64,000 nucleotides of DNA, taken from Mastacembelus armatus. Taxonomy: Eukaryota; Chordata; Actinopteri; Synbranchiformes; Mastacembelidae. Numbering within the stretch: the stretch's first letter is position 1; each line of letters begins with the position of its first letter. Positions 9,560-39,812 of the stretch are shown piece after piece. The stretch spans positions 5,872,562 through 5,936,561 of the forward strand of contig NC_046654.1 in the NCBI RefSeq assembly GCF_900324485.2, read 5' to 3'. A program made the position numbers and the translations under genes. The notes under the pieces were generated by a model. The model was not told the DNA's origin and made no database searches. It saw only the letters and a program-made list of their open reading frames with translations.

Positions 9560-12554
9560 GGGAGAAGGAGGAGGACATTAGCGAGGGTGGGGCAGAAGTG
9601 GAGGTGCCGTGAAGGCTGGGTGAGAAATGCTGAGATGGATTTAACATGTCAAAAGTCAAACTGAGGTGTGGAAAGAGAGAGTCACCATTTTCTGGAGATT
9701 TTCCATGTCGCTGTAAGTTTTATTACACCAAGGAAATCTACAGAGACATTGTATGTTCAGTGAAATCCTTAATATTTCTACCAGCCATATCTACATTGCT
9801 TCACTTCACACGTGGTTGACCTTCAGTCAGAGTCGCTGTCTAAAATCTTAAACGTTGCAGCACTGCAGTGCATGAATTATATTTTAAACAAACATTTTAA
9901 ATGTATCTACTTGAAATTAAATTCAGATGCCAAGCAACTCTATGAAATTCAGTTTCTGGCTATAATTGTATTTTGTTGCTTGGTGACACTGGTGATTAGA
10001 CGTTCTGTGGGGAGGGTAGAAGTTATTGGACTCTTAGCAAAAACAAATAACCTCATTCTTACAGGCAGAGTGTTCTGGTCATCAGGTGTTGGGGTTAGGA
10101 CAAGTCAAGGTCAGAGGAAAGCCCATGACTTTTCTAGTCTCTGCAGACCTCCAGGCTGAGCTCCCCCTGCAGATGTCAGCATGTCTGCCACTAACTACGT
10201 CGGATTTTGTGTATGACAGGCTGTAATTGTAGCAGAGGGACTAAATGGGATGGGAGGTGGCAGGTTTATGTCAGGAAAAGTGAGCACCTGCAGAGGAAGA
10301 GTTAAAGCGAGAAAGGGGGGAGGTGGAAACAGAAAGAGGGATAGTGGATGAGGAAAGGTACAGAAGGATAGGGAAAATTTGTATAAACTTTCCTTTTCTT
10401 ACTGTGAGGCATGCAGTTCATAAGATGTGAATTGGATCTTAGCAAAGCTTTGCATTTATATGTGAGGATTTGATGATGCATGTCAAAAACTGGTCACATT
10501 CTCTTCTTTGCCTCATCACTGCCACAGCATTTCAAGCTCTTTTTTTCTCTCTATATGTTCTCTTTCCATTCAGTATATGACTCTCTCCAGACAGTGTTTA
10601 CCACCTCAACCTGCTCACTGTGCCTACAGCTTAGCTGTCACACAAAACACTCCCAGCTGGCAGAGAGGGGGAGGACATGTGAGGGATGCAGGGAAGGCAA
10701 AAACAAGGAAGATGGGAATAGAAAAAATATGAAGGAAACAGGGTATCAGGAAAATATTCCCCATGTATTAGCAGTAATTTTATTCAGATTGGAGAGAATT
10801 AGATAAGAACAGATCCTGTCATCTGGCTTGTTGTGATGAAACCAGAACTGCAAGCAAAAATGGGGCAATGGGTGTTGTCAGTAGATTTTATATTGGTTAA
10901 ATATAGCTGATTTAAAACAGCAACAAGACTTCACTTATGAACAAACCACATACTAACAAGAACACAGCAAATTCAGCCAACACAGGCCAGTTTTATGAGA
11001 CCTGTGTCCCCGGTATAAGGGAGGAAATCCTGGAGCTATGCTTGAAATACATTATACCGTCAAAAAGACGAGCCCTGTTCAAATATAGCAGATGTAAAAA
11101 ATTTAATATTATTACAGGGAGTGACTTCATTGATTATGAAGTTATAGCTTTTGCTTTGCTAAAAAAAGATCTAGTACTCTTGATCTTGAGATATATAGAC
11201 TCTTTGATATAGACTCAAAAATATTATGTCTGTACATCTAATGTAGAAAATAATGACGGCATCAAATATAATTAGAAAGATTACAATTCCTCGTATCTGC
11301 TTTCATAACTCACTCATCTCAACCAGACGTGCAAAACACAGCTTCAGCTTCCCCTTCCTTCCGATATCACACAGGGTCATGTGAGCGTCACAGAGAGCTG
11401 CTGTCATTGCTGACGGACAGTGAGCATAAGGGAAATGATAAAAATAAATTGGAAATGTTAACAGTTACTGGCTGTGCCAGTGTCGCGGAAGAACTAGGGA
11501 CAGATTGAGGAAAATCTATTCTAGTTTGGCTGAGTCAGACGAAAAGTTGCTAATGAATCTGTCTTTGACTGCATCTCCTGTGAGGCCCCTCTAAAAATTT
11601 AACGCTGATATACCGGTGTTTATGGTCTTATTGAACCAGAAGCCTTCAGGCTGCACTCAGCTCAATAACACAGCCTGTGCTTATTCAACCTAATCAGTTT
11701 TTATAGCTACTGACAGGAAAGAACTGAAGAAGTGGAGAAAAATACAGTAGAAACACACTTTCAACAGAGATTTTGCAGCTGGATATCATTGCTTATGCAT
11801 GAGTTGAGAGGTTGCAGTAAATGTCATACAGTGCGTTTTGTGATTAATATACCTAATAAGCAAGCCCAACTAAACCGCGAGCCTCAGAGTGTGTCGGGAT
11901 GTTTTTAGTTAGAGAGATGTGAAGCATTACTGGACTTGGCCTGAATAAAAGCTCAACCTGGAAACAACAGAGCAAGCAGCAGTTTTTAGCAAGGAATCAC
12001 CAGAAACACCTTCATTTGAGAACAGAGATAGAACCTACACTTAATTTGGGGTTTACATTTCACTGATTGCATATTTATTTCCACATGACTCATGAAGTGA
12101 AAAGTCACACTGACATCAGCTCAATGTAGAACACAGTTTAAAAACTGGCAGCATCTAGAACGTGAATACTGCAGCTATCCAAACCCACACACATCTTTAT
12201 GTATTGGTATAAAAGCATTGAGCCTACAGTTAGTGAATCATTGGCTCAGCAGGACCAGCGCTACATTACATTATGTGTTTCTATCTAGGGTCCCCAGATT
12301 CGGCCCATGCCACAGTACAGCAGGGCAAAAAAACAACAACAAAAAAACAAAAAACATTATCATCTGGACATGGAAACTTGTGCCCATTACACATCATACA
12401 TAAGGATGTAAAGGGGTAAAGTATGTGATTTGAGAGTGTGTATGGGAAAACACCTAATGTGTGTTTATGAGGAGGAATATTTTGGACTGACCTACAACAT
12501 AAAGGTCCCATTGAGCTTAGAGTTTTGTCACCTCTCTAGGGTCCCCACACACAC

Positions 12555-12589
<35 letters not shown>

Positions 12590-13192
12590 GCATGTTTCCT
12601 ATGGAAAATGATCTCAACCCATGCCTGCACATACCCTTCTTTTTAAAGGTGTCACAGATTTGGGTGAGTTGTAAACACAAGACCTCACGTGCGTCACTGA
12701 CAAACATGGACAAAAACACAGATGTGAATTTACGTATTCATGCCAATACACTTGGCACAAAGCTTGGTAGGTTCTCTTATTTAGCTAAATGTGAAAATAA
12801 AGACTTAGTTCCACAGACATTAAATCAACATTTCAGAGTCACACATTGCAAATGTTAGCAGTTAGGCTTTAACTTGCTGTGTGAGGGCAAGAAGCATCAT
12901 ATATCTACTGCAACAAGAGGAATGAAACCTGACAGTCATTGTTTTCATACAACATTAATAATATATGACTAGAGCTAGAAGCTAAAATGATTGTGGCACT
13001 GTATCACAATTAGAAAAATAAACACTTTTACAACCAATTCACATCCTTCCCTATTGGATTAATTAAAGTAACACACTGTACTGATTCTATCTATCATTAA
13101 CGTGTCTGCGCCTTTTTAATACAGCCTGTATTCTTCTATTGATGATGACGTGGCTCTGGACAGGTGTTACGTCCCCCACCAGATATTATTCT
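9560..13192. other. Intergenic region, no gene seen
   Basis: About 3.6 kb between two minus-strand genes. It holds CA microsatellites (about 12546-12590) and short chance open frames without recognisable motifs. I looked here for an SH3-encoding exon of the upstream endophilin-B gene (ALYDY-type and WW motifs on the minus strand) and saw none. Confidence 0.6.
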
Positions 13193-16100
13193 CTACTGAA
13201 CTACATCCTGATGTAGTGCTGATGACTCTGGTACATCTTCTCCATTACTGTTGGGTTGCCTGTTCACTGTTTCACTGGCCATCTGTTGCTCAATAGACAT
13301 GTTCCCTGTTATAGTCTCACTAGCTACTTGTGTCAGAGACTCATTCACACTTCCACTCAGTTGTAAACGTTGTGAAGAGACTGTCACTGCACTACCTGTA
13401 CCATTGGTTATTACAGCTGTTCTACTAATTGTCGGTGTCTGACTTGAAGCTGGAGGCTCAGCAGCTGTTCTGCTAGCTGTCACACACGTGCTAACTGCCC
13501 TGTGGGGTGCTAAGAGCTGATCTGCTGGGTGCCGATTAGAATCTGACATGCAGACTTCATCATATGTTTGGTTAGAGGACTGGTTGTCACAGGCTAAATG
13601 AAACCTGGCTGTCTGGCTGACAGTTGAGAAGGTGTTGTTGTTGTTGTTGTTGCTCATACGATCAGGCAGCTGTGTGGTTACAGAGGAATCTGTTGTTGTT
13701 TTTTCAGTTCCAGCCAGTGGATTTACAGTCCATGAATCTTGGTCAAACTCTTGAAGGTGATGGACGACTATGGGACCTGAAGTGGCCCGATTTAACCCAC
13801 TGGGCTCATTGGCTACATGGTTGGTTGTTGATGGCTGATTAACTGTATTACTAAGTGCTAACTGCCAGTTATTGGAGCAGAAGACTGCTGGAATGCTGTA
13901 AAGACAAACAAAATCAGGACCAAGTGGCTCTCTGAAAAAATGAATTTGATATTCTCAAAGATCCTGTTTCATTATGAAGAGATGTCCTTGGTTTTTGTGG
14001 TAAAGTTGGAAATAATCTGCCACCAATTATAGCTTTAAATAAAATGAATATATATCTATATATCTGATTGGGTACCATTTTTTTTTTCAATGAGTATTTT
14101 CTCAACCCAATAAAAACTTCAGCAAAATAACAATATTTTGAGGTACATTACTGCCCAGCTGCAAATTGTAGCTATCAGAATATTAATTCTTCAATTCAGA
14201 CACAATCATTTAAGATGGAAAGAAAAACATGGTAGTGTTTCCATACAAACCTGGCAAGTTGTTTATGAAGCTCCTGTGCATGTTGGTTACACTGGTCGAA
14301 ATAACAGGCCTGAGCCTCCACAAAGTCAATCAAGCTCCGCGTGTGGTTGATCTGACAAAAAACACAAGTCTAATTTTCAAATAATAATTATTTTTTATTG
14401 ATAATATTGATTTAGTTAAGTATTTTGTTAAAGTAATACTGAACATTTTTTGAGTTGATTTTTCTAGATTACAGTCTCTGTTTGAGAGACACTGAATAAG
14501 AAACTACATAAAATTGTTTGTTGTATATGTATTTTTCAAAAAATAAAATACTATAGTGTTTTGCTGGGAATAAGGTATTTCAATGTGTGTTTGTTTTACA
14601 GTTGCAACACAGCCACCAATGCAATGATATACACACAAACTCTCATGCAACCTTATATACAGTATATATCTTTCACAGTGTGTGTTGTGTGTATGTGCAT
14701 ACGTGGGTGCTGCTGATTCCTTCTAGAACTTGTCTTGTAATTTCTGATTGTCGATCAAACAGACTCTGACAGATCCTCAGCTCCATCTCTGCCTACATAC
14801 AGACATGCACACAAAATCCTCTTTTATGTGGATATATGATCAGCTTTGTTCCTAAGGTTTTCCTATTAGGCCTTCAGTTTAATTAACTAAAACAACAGTA
14901 CAAACATAAACATTAGCCCACCTGAGAGATTTCCTGAGCCCAAATCTGTTTGGAGGAAAGAAACAGCAGTGGATAAATGACTTATTCAGTGACCAAACAA
15001 CAAGATCATAGATCATGTGTAGCAGTGTTTATCTCCCTTCAGCATCACTGACCTTTAGCCATTTGACGCGCAGGAAGCTGAACATGTAGGAGAATTGAGA
15101 CAAGTAGTCATCTTCCATTGGGTTTGCATTCAGGTCCTAAGAGCAGGAAGGTAGAAAGGGAAGATAATTATACTGCATGTACCATAAAATAGAGAAAAAT
15201 GATTTCAATGCAGTGCGGTCGGACTGACCCAGATATAATAAATGTACATGTATTCCTAAAAAATTAGTAAAGGTTGGGGTACAAACATTGTAACTTACTC
15301 GAGCCTCTCGGTCAGCCTCGTGAGCTTTCCTCAGTCTGGTCTTAGCTATATCCACATCCAAACGCTTATTCAGCAACATCCTGCGCTCATCCTACGAACA
15401 CACACACACACACACACACACACAAATTCGTTCAGGGTACAAACAATAAATGGAGCATGAATGGAAAAAAATAATAGAGAAAAAGAACAGAGATCCAAAA
15501 ATAAATGTGATATCCAAAAAACACCATCAGAGCCATGACCTATAGACGACCGATGTGTATGCAAGTGTTTTACCTGTATGACTCTATATTCACCCTCAGT
15601 GAAACTCCTCAGAGGGGCAAGAAAATGGATTTTTGTGCTTTGGACAAACTCTCCCTCTGTTTTTCCAAGCTGCTTCTGAACCTCCCCACACCGTAGCAGT
15701 GCCATTCCTAAAAGACAAAACATAGTGCAAAATGTCAACTTGTTCATGGAAATGAAAGAAATTTAAGTTAATCAAATCTTGGTTCTTTTCTTAAAGCACA
15801 TATTTTTAATCCAACATCTATAAAATATTTAAGGATATGGGTAAAAACTATAAAACTATAGTTTATAGTATATAAACTATATAAACTATAAAAATAACTG
15901 TAAAACTTGTTCATGTTTTCAGACAAAGAATACCTCACCATAGGGTGTGTTGGACCCAATCTCCAGCCCAGCCTGGGTCATTTGATCTCCCAGTACCTCA
16001 TGGGCACGAGGCCGGGGAGGGATGCTCCAGTCCAAATGCCCATATAGCCGGTCCTCTAACCGTGCTCCTATTCAATATGGTTCAATACAGGCTAAGTGTT

Positions 16101-17038
16101 ATGTACATTAAAAACCCATGAAAAATGTGTTACATAGTATTTGGCACTGGTTTAATAGAAATGAGATGATATAGGCACTCAAAGACATACTTGTCAAAAC
16201 ATAGTATAACCTTAAATATGTATTAGGCATAGGTACCTAAGGTAGAAAAGTGATTCTGTAGAGACTAAAAGCCCCTGGTCCATAAACAAGACATGACTGG
16301 CATATATAGATTATTGATTCTGGCAGCTGAATGGCCTCTTTCTTTGATTGATTACAGTCAGGTACTTATAATTCCATTAGCAGCAGTAACTGGATTCAAC
16401 TGTGGGATGGATGGATAAACATTTACCTAAAATGTTTTTAACTTAATTTATCACAGACAAAAACAAAACTAGACACCACTGTCTGATATGACAGAATTTA
16501 TAGAAGGTTTATAAACTATAATTAGCGGTTTTATTAATGGTTGAATCGTCTACTAATGCTTCACAGATCGGTTATAAATCGTTAGTGACTTTTGGGTTGC
16601 CAGGTTGTGAAAACCCCTCCTCCATCATGACACTGCAAGTAATTAAAACCCATTAGCTCTTGAAGTCAAATCTATAAAGGAGGTCATTAACATGCTTTTC
16701 ACGTTTGGAAATAAATAAACAACGTGGTCTCACACTCACTGGGGTTTGGCTGCAGTAAAACCTCAGTCTGGGAGATTATCTGGTCTGTCACGGTCTTGGT
16801 GGTGTCTGCCCGGGCCAGAACCTCCTCAAGACCGGGGTCCAACTCTGTCTTGTCAGCCTGGCCAAGACTCTCCCCTGTGTACTGAGGTGGAATGACAGAA
16901 AATACTGAATGTCATTATTGACTACTTAAAAAGCTCTGCCCTCCAATAAACTCGTTTCTTTTTCTGCTGGTCTTAAATTACCTGAACAGCCCGGTTGATG
17001 AACTGACCAGCATCCACAGCCAGCCGTGTCAAATCCAT
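13193..17038 (-). CDS. Endophilin-B-type N-BAR protein lacking an SH3 domain
   Basis: Ten coding exons: 16982-17038, 16740-16881, 15939-16067, 15574-15707, 15299-15391, 15053-15136, 14922-14945, 14703-14792, 14251-14351, 13193-13895; 1,557 nt, 518 residues, all phases agree. Residues 1-285 follow human SH3GLB1/SH3GLB2: LAVDAGQFINRAVQ, KTELDPGLEEVLARAD, QTEVLLQPNP, NKRLDVDIAKTRLRKA, EGISSTH and DFVEAQ. This is the N-BAR fold that bends membranes of autophagosomes, mitochondria and endosomes. Exons 6 (84 nt) and 7 (24 nt) insert 36 residues in the BAR domain, at the place where neuronal isoforms of endophilin-B carry optional exons. After the BAR the last exon encodes about 230 residues rich in Ser, Thr, Asn and Gln with an Asn run near its middle, and ends at 13193 without the SH3 domain that family members end with. 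The 57-nt first exon starts at the first Met in frame. Probably a third endophilin-B paralogue; symbol left open. Confidence 0.85.
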
Positions 17039-17426
17039 GACACCGTCCCCAAGGTCGCGGGCTGGTCCCGGTGTCGTCCAACACAGCGTTAAGGGGCCAG
17101 CATGACCGAGCTAAGAAAACGACCTCTCCATGAGGCCACTAACAGCCTGTCTCTGCCCGCAGCTGTCACCCAACAGCCGCATCCAGACGAAGTGCGCGGA
17201 CTTTGTTGTTGTTTATCCTCCTGCTGCTTCCTGTCAAGCTGCCGCTATTTACAACGTTACCGTCTCGGTGGGCACTAAAAACGTGCTAATATCAAACTAG
17301 CTGTTGTCCTACCTGTGACTCACATGGCTTTTACCTGATCGAGACAACTACAGCCTGTGTTTAATAGCGAAATAACTTGAGCTGTGTAAAAATAACAAAC
17401 ATCTCACTGAGAGAAGCTTGTCTTAA

Positions 17427-17434
17427 ACTTCCGG
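17427..17434 (-). promoter_or_regulatory. ETS-type site (CCGGAAGT) at the endophilin-B promoter
   Basis: On the minus strand CCGGAAGT lies about 390 bases upstream of the ATG in a TATA-less, CpG-containing stretch. The same octamer occurs upstream of hltf at 63237. It is the core of ETS/GABP sites in housekeeping promoters. Confidence 0.4.
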
Positions 17435-18225
17435 TTGTGATTTTTCAAAATAATACCCTGCTCTCTACAAGTAAAACGTAAGAAAAAGTAAAAGTAATCT
17501 GGCATGTGCAATGCAACAAAACATTCAGTACGTGATGTGGTTATAACGTCTCTAATATGGTTTGACTGAAGCGCCGTTTGCAGAGACTCAACCGGGTAAA
17601 TAGTAAATAGTAAAACAGAGCATTGAACAGTACGTCGTTGCTTCCCTATAGAAAAGCTCCAGTACAGTAGTGAACGCTCTTGTTATGCTGAACAATGTAA
17701 AAATAAGGAAACACGTGGAATCTGCATGTAAGAATCCAGATGTGTTTGGATCTTCTCAATTTGAAAAAAAAAAAGAATTATCCAAAAACAAATGGCAACA
17801 GCATCCAAGCATTGACAAAAAGTAAAAATGTTATAATCAAAAATACTACGACGTTTTGAGTTTCTGAGCTCATGATTTATCAATGAAAACATTCTCAGTT
17901 TCCTCACTTCATCCTCATACACTTACATACAAAAGGTGAACTGATTGGACCATTGGTTGTGCACAAGAGGAGAAACACAGAAAGAAAGGGGATTACAGCA
18001 ATAAGCTGACAGTCTTAGTGCTACAGAGAATCTAAGGAGGGTTAAGAGATTAGGCCACACATACTGTACGTCTAAACACATATTTCCTACAAAAACAAAT
18101 TAGCACAGCACATTCATTGCAAGAGAATATACAGAAATGTCACATATCTTTTCTCTACAGAATTCAGGAAACTCTAAATAAGGCTGGCAAATAATGGCCT
18201 TTAACATGGGGAATGTTTTTGCATT

Positions 18226-18231
18226 TTTATT
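18226..18231 (-). terminator. Candidate atr poly(A) signal (AATAAA)
   Basis: AATAAA on the minus strand, about 155 bases after the atr stop codon. Confidence 0.5.
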
Positions 18232-18386
18232 AAACTATGTCTGCAGATATGGCTTTGCATTTTTAATACAGTACATGAACAATAAGGTTGGCACTTGGGT
18301 AGGCCTTTTAATCACAGGGAAGCATCCTTAATTCTTCTTATCTGCTTGCAAAATGCTGTCCTCTCATTTTAATGTAGGTGAGTTCT

Positions 18387-36137
<17,751 letters not shown>

Positions 36138-37072
36138 TGCGCAGCTACCTGGTGTGTTGTTATTTGAACAAACAATATATCAAGAAGTCATTTTGACCAG
36201 GACACTAAAACATGTCCATGACGTTTCGAAAACTTTCGCTCCGAAATGACGTTTATGTTTTGATACGGTAGCCACAGAGGGCCAATACAGCTACATTAAA
36301 AACGCGAACGCCAAATTGCACCCCCTGGATAATTTCTTTTAATTACTTTCTATAAATTTAAAAATATTTAGCATAAAATTTTTTTTTTAAATGGTAAACT
36401 GGATGGTTTATAGTCAGCAACAAGTAGAAAAATATACTGACAGAATAAAAGCAGAGATAATTTTATTCATTTTTTATGTAGCCTATGTCACTAGTAGCTG
36501 TATTCAAATTCATTACTCAATATAACTTATACATATACACAACCAGAAGACCTTTTGTGAAAATAAACATTTAGCTTCATCTAAGCAATGTTTTATTCAT
36601 GTAAATATTAATTTCATGTCAATGGTTTGGTCCCAGTCTTGGTGTAGGAAACTAACAGTCAAATGAAGTTCAGCTGCTGTGATATATGGTCTGTGATTGC
36701 TGTTAAGTGTGCTTTGCTCAAGTAGTGTGCGTCTGAAACACATATTGCAATATAAAGCTGCTTTACTTTGGTTGGGTACTTTTCCATTGGAAATAACATG
36801 TTTAATCCTTTGCACCCAATGGATCCTTTCTAAAAAGCAGCTGTATGTTTTCACTTGAGATGGGTGTATTTTTTCTTTCTTTATTTAAAAAGGTGAGGTT
36901 TCAATGAGTTTAAAATGTCATTATTGTCACAACAAAAACTAAATTAAAAATTTTCACTTTTACTCACGTAGATTTTGATGTACAAGGGCAATTATCAAAT
37001 TACAATAATCAGAAAAGGAAAAAAAAATAAAAAGATGTATATTGATGGCGGTTTCCCAGGTGTCTGTTTTTT
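36138..37072. other. atr promoter region and pls1 3' UTR
   Basis: Just upstream of atr lies CpG-containing DNA with a CRE-like TGACGT near 36247. The rest is AT-rich and should include the pls1 3' UTR, with a minus-strand AATAAA at 36880-36885. No coding sequence is seen. Confidence 0.5.
36880..36885 (-). terminator. Candidate pls1 poly(A) signal (AATAAA)
   Basis: AATAAA on the minus strand, about 190 bases after the pls1 stop. A second candidate lies near 36592. Confidence 0.4.
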
Positions 37073-39740
37073 TCAGCGGTTGACCTTTTTCAAACCGTGG
37101 CCCATGAGACAGGCGAACACCGTCAGCACCATCTTGGGGTTCACATCCACCAAATCGTCAGGCAGTGCATAGACACGAGCTCCGATCTTACGAGCCAATG
37201 AGATGGCATACCTGGGAGAGCAACAGGGAGAGTCAGAAGATGATGATGATCAAGAGGCAAATACGAAAATACATGAAGGTAAACACAATATGTTTTCCTG
37301 TTTTACCTGGCGTTGTTAAGTTTATCAGCATCCTTCACCACTCCTTTCTCTCCTCTTTTCACCATGTCCCACTTTACGGTACCAGGAGCAATGGCATCAA
37401 TCAGGTCAATCACAGGTAGACTGGTGCTAATCAGTTTGTCCTACAAAGAACATGGGACATGGAGTTAAATGCATATGCAGTTCTATATCTACACAAATAC
37501 AACAGGCACTAGCACACACACACACACACACCTTGAAGCTACTGATCTGTGTGTCCTTGCGTTTCTGGCTCAGGGTGGTGTTGATCCAGTTGAGGATGAT
37601 CTGATCTCCAACCTTCTCTCCATCACCAAGATCTGACAAAACCAGCACTGTGTACCTGATGCATAACAACCAAGGAAAGGTAACTGAAACTGTATCAAAG
37701 CCCATACAAAGCCTGTCTTTCTCAAATATTTTACTACAAGTGGTTTGTCCCTATGCCCAAAATGGTGCATATACCTTCTCATCAGTTGCCAGACCAGTGC
37801 CAGAGTGTGCATTGGACTCCCCTCATTCAGGTTTTCTCCTCCAATACCAACCAGAGAGAAGTGAGCTACATCTCTGCCCAGTTCCACAGCATAGTTACAG
37901 TTCTCCAGCTATGATATGTGAAAAAACAATGTTACATTTATTTTACTTTCTAAACAAAATGTATAAAATCATTAGTGTTGTGTTACTCTTGTATGTTTGT
38001 AGGTAGTTGCACCTTCTTCATATTGCCACCCAGGACAGGATAAGGTGGGTGGTTGACTTTCTTCCAATATACAGGCACATTAACCTTTTCATAAAGCTGT
38101 AGGATCACCAAACCATCACACAGATCACTGCAAAAAACACACACACAAAATGAGGAAAATCAGCACAAAAATTCATATTTGAGTTGCATTCATCTCTAAG
38201 GAGATTTGAAGCTGTGTACCACTCTATTAATTAGGTTCTTGTTTCATACAGAAAGATCAATAGAATTAAGGAAATAAAGTGCATAATAATTAAAAACATT
38301 AACATTTCTAATAACTTGTGATGTCCATCCCTATTCATGATAAGGTGTAACTGATAACATACCAGTACAGGTGATTGACATATGGAGAGACACCCAGAGA
38401 GTTGATCCAGTTACGAAAAGTTTTCTCTTCTCTGGATTCACCTGGAATGACACGTGGATGATAATGATACTGTCACATAAGTGGAATATTGTAGATTCAC
38501 CTAAATTCTACGTACAGTAAACCTAGACTTATTTCTGCTGTAAGTTGTCACACCCTGAAACATTTGTTTTCTTGGAAGTTTTATTACATCAATTACATAC
38601 ATCTATGATACTGGGTGTGTGTGTGAACATTAGATTAGATAGCATGAGATTTTAATTTTGATGTAATAAGAAAGCACTGAAACAGTTAAGACCATATCAT
38701 CATATCTCACCCTCTATGTGCGCAGTCTCTACACTGTTGCCGTTGACCTGAGCTCTCTGCAGAGCAGGATGCATGTTGAACAAGTTGGCCACAAAGGCTA
38801 AATTGAGTTTGCTATTTCCAGATGTAACATCTTGAGGAGAAACAAACTGCCTGCAGTCCAGCCGGGCTGCCTGCTGCAGCATCAGCTCAGCCCTTCTGTC
38901 CAAATCACGCTCCTTCATATGAAACAGACACATGTACATGAACACACACATTACATCTTATACCAAAATTAACAATTTCAAAAGAAATACTCTTCCTGCC
39001 AGGTTTAGATTTAAGTTATTCACAATTTTTGCTTTCAAATTTGAAATTTCTCACTGTGACTTGAAAACTTAAAAACAAGGTGACTCACATTCAGGCCACT
39101 CATGTCGATTTTGACGCTCATTTTGTATTCATGCTCTTCTTGGGAAGCAATCTGGTCCAGCAGGTAGAAGTAGGCCCGCGAGTCCTAGAGTGGCACAATA
39201 CACAGTGGAGAGGGTTACACTCCTGTCTTTATGTAATGTGTGTATGTTTTTTTGCAAAGCACCTTGATGTCTTCACTGAAGTTCCTGATTGTCTGTGTTC
39301 CAGCGTTGCGTAGATGATGGTTGACCCAGCGGAGCAGCAGCTCCTCAGGGGACAGAGACATTAGGTGGTCCAGCTGTTCTCCCTCTGCCAGAAGGTTGAT
39401 CAGACCTGGAGACACAGACAGACTTTCAGAAGCAGCACTGTCAACTCAGTTTTGAGGGAAACTGATATAAACAGCAGATATATTGGTACTGTTGATATAT
39501 TATAAATTCAAGCATCCACTCTGTTACACCATGGGCCATTCGATTAATCTGAGCCTTTTAATCCTTTAGGTCCTGTCTAACTGGGCTAGTTTTAAAATAC
39601 TTCGCCTCTGAACCCAGGAGTGTTTGCACATGCAACTGAACTTACACATTTCACAGTACTGAATCACAGTTTTACACAGCTACATTAATATGCCATTTAA
39701 TGTCTGTTCTGTTGTACAGTTCACTCTTTACTTTGGATAG

Positions 39741-39812
<72 letters not shown>

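Larger units (their letters stand above)
17039..18386. other. Endophilin-B promoter region and atr 3' untranslated region
   Basis: From 17039 to about 17450 the DNA is CpG-richer and should be the 5' UTR and promoter of the endophilin-B gene. From about 18200 to 18386 it should be atr 3' UTR. Between them I see AT-rich DNA and no coding exon. Confidence 0.5.

Noticed and set aside
10937-11212. 91-residue plus-strand open frame in the intergenic region
   Set aside because: No recognisable motif, no splice partner, base use like the surrounding AT-rich DNA; chance frame.
12430-12858. 142-residue plus-strand open frame
   Set aside because: It runs through a CA microsatellite (THTHTH) and has no conserved motif.
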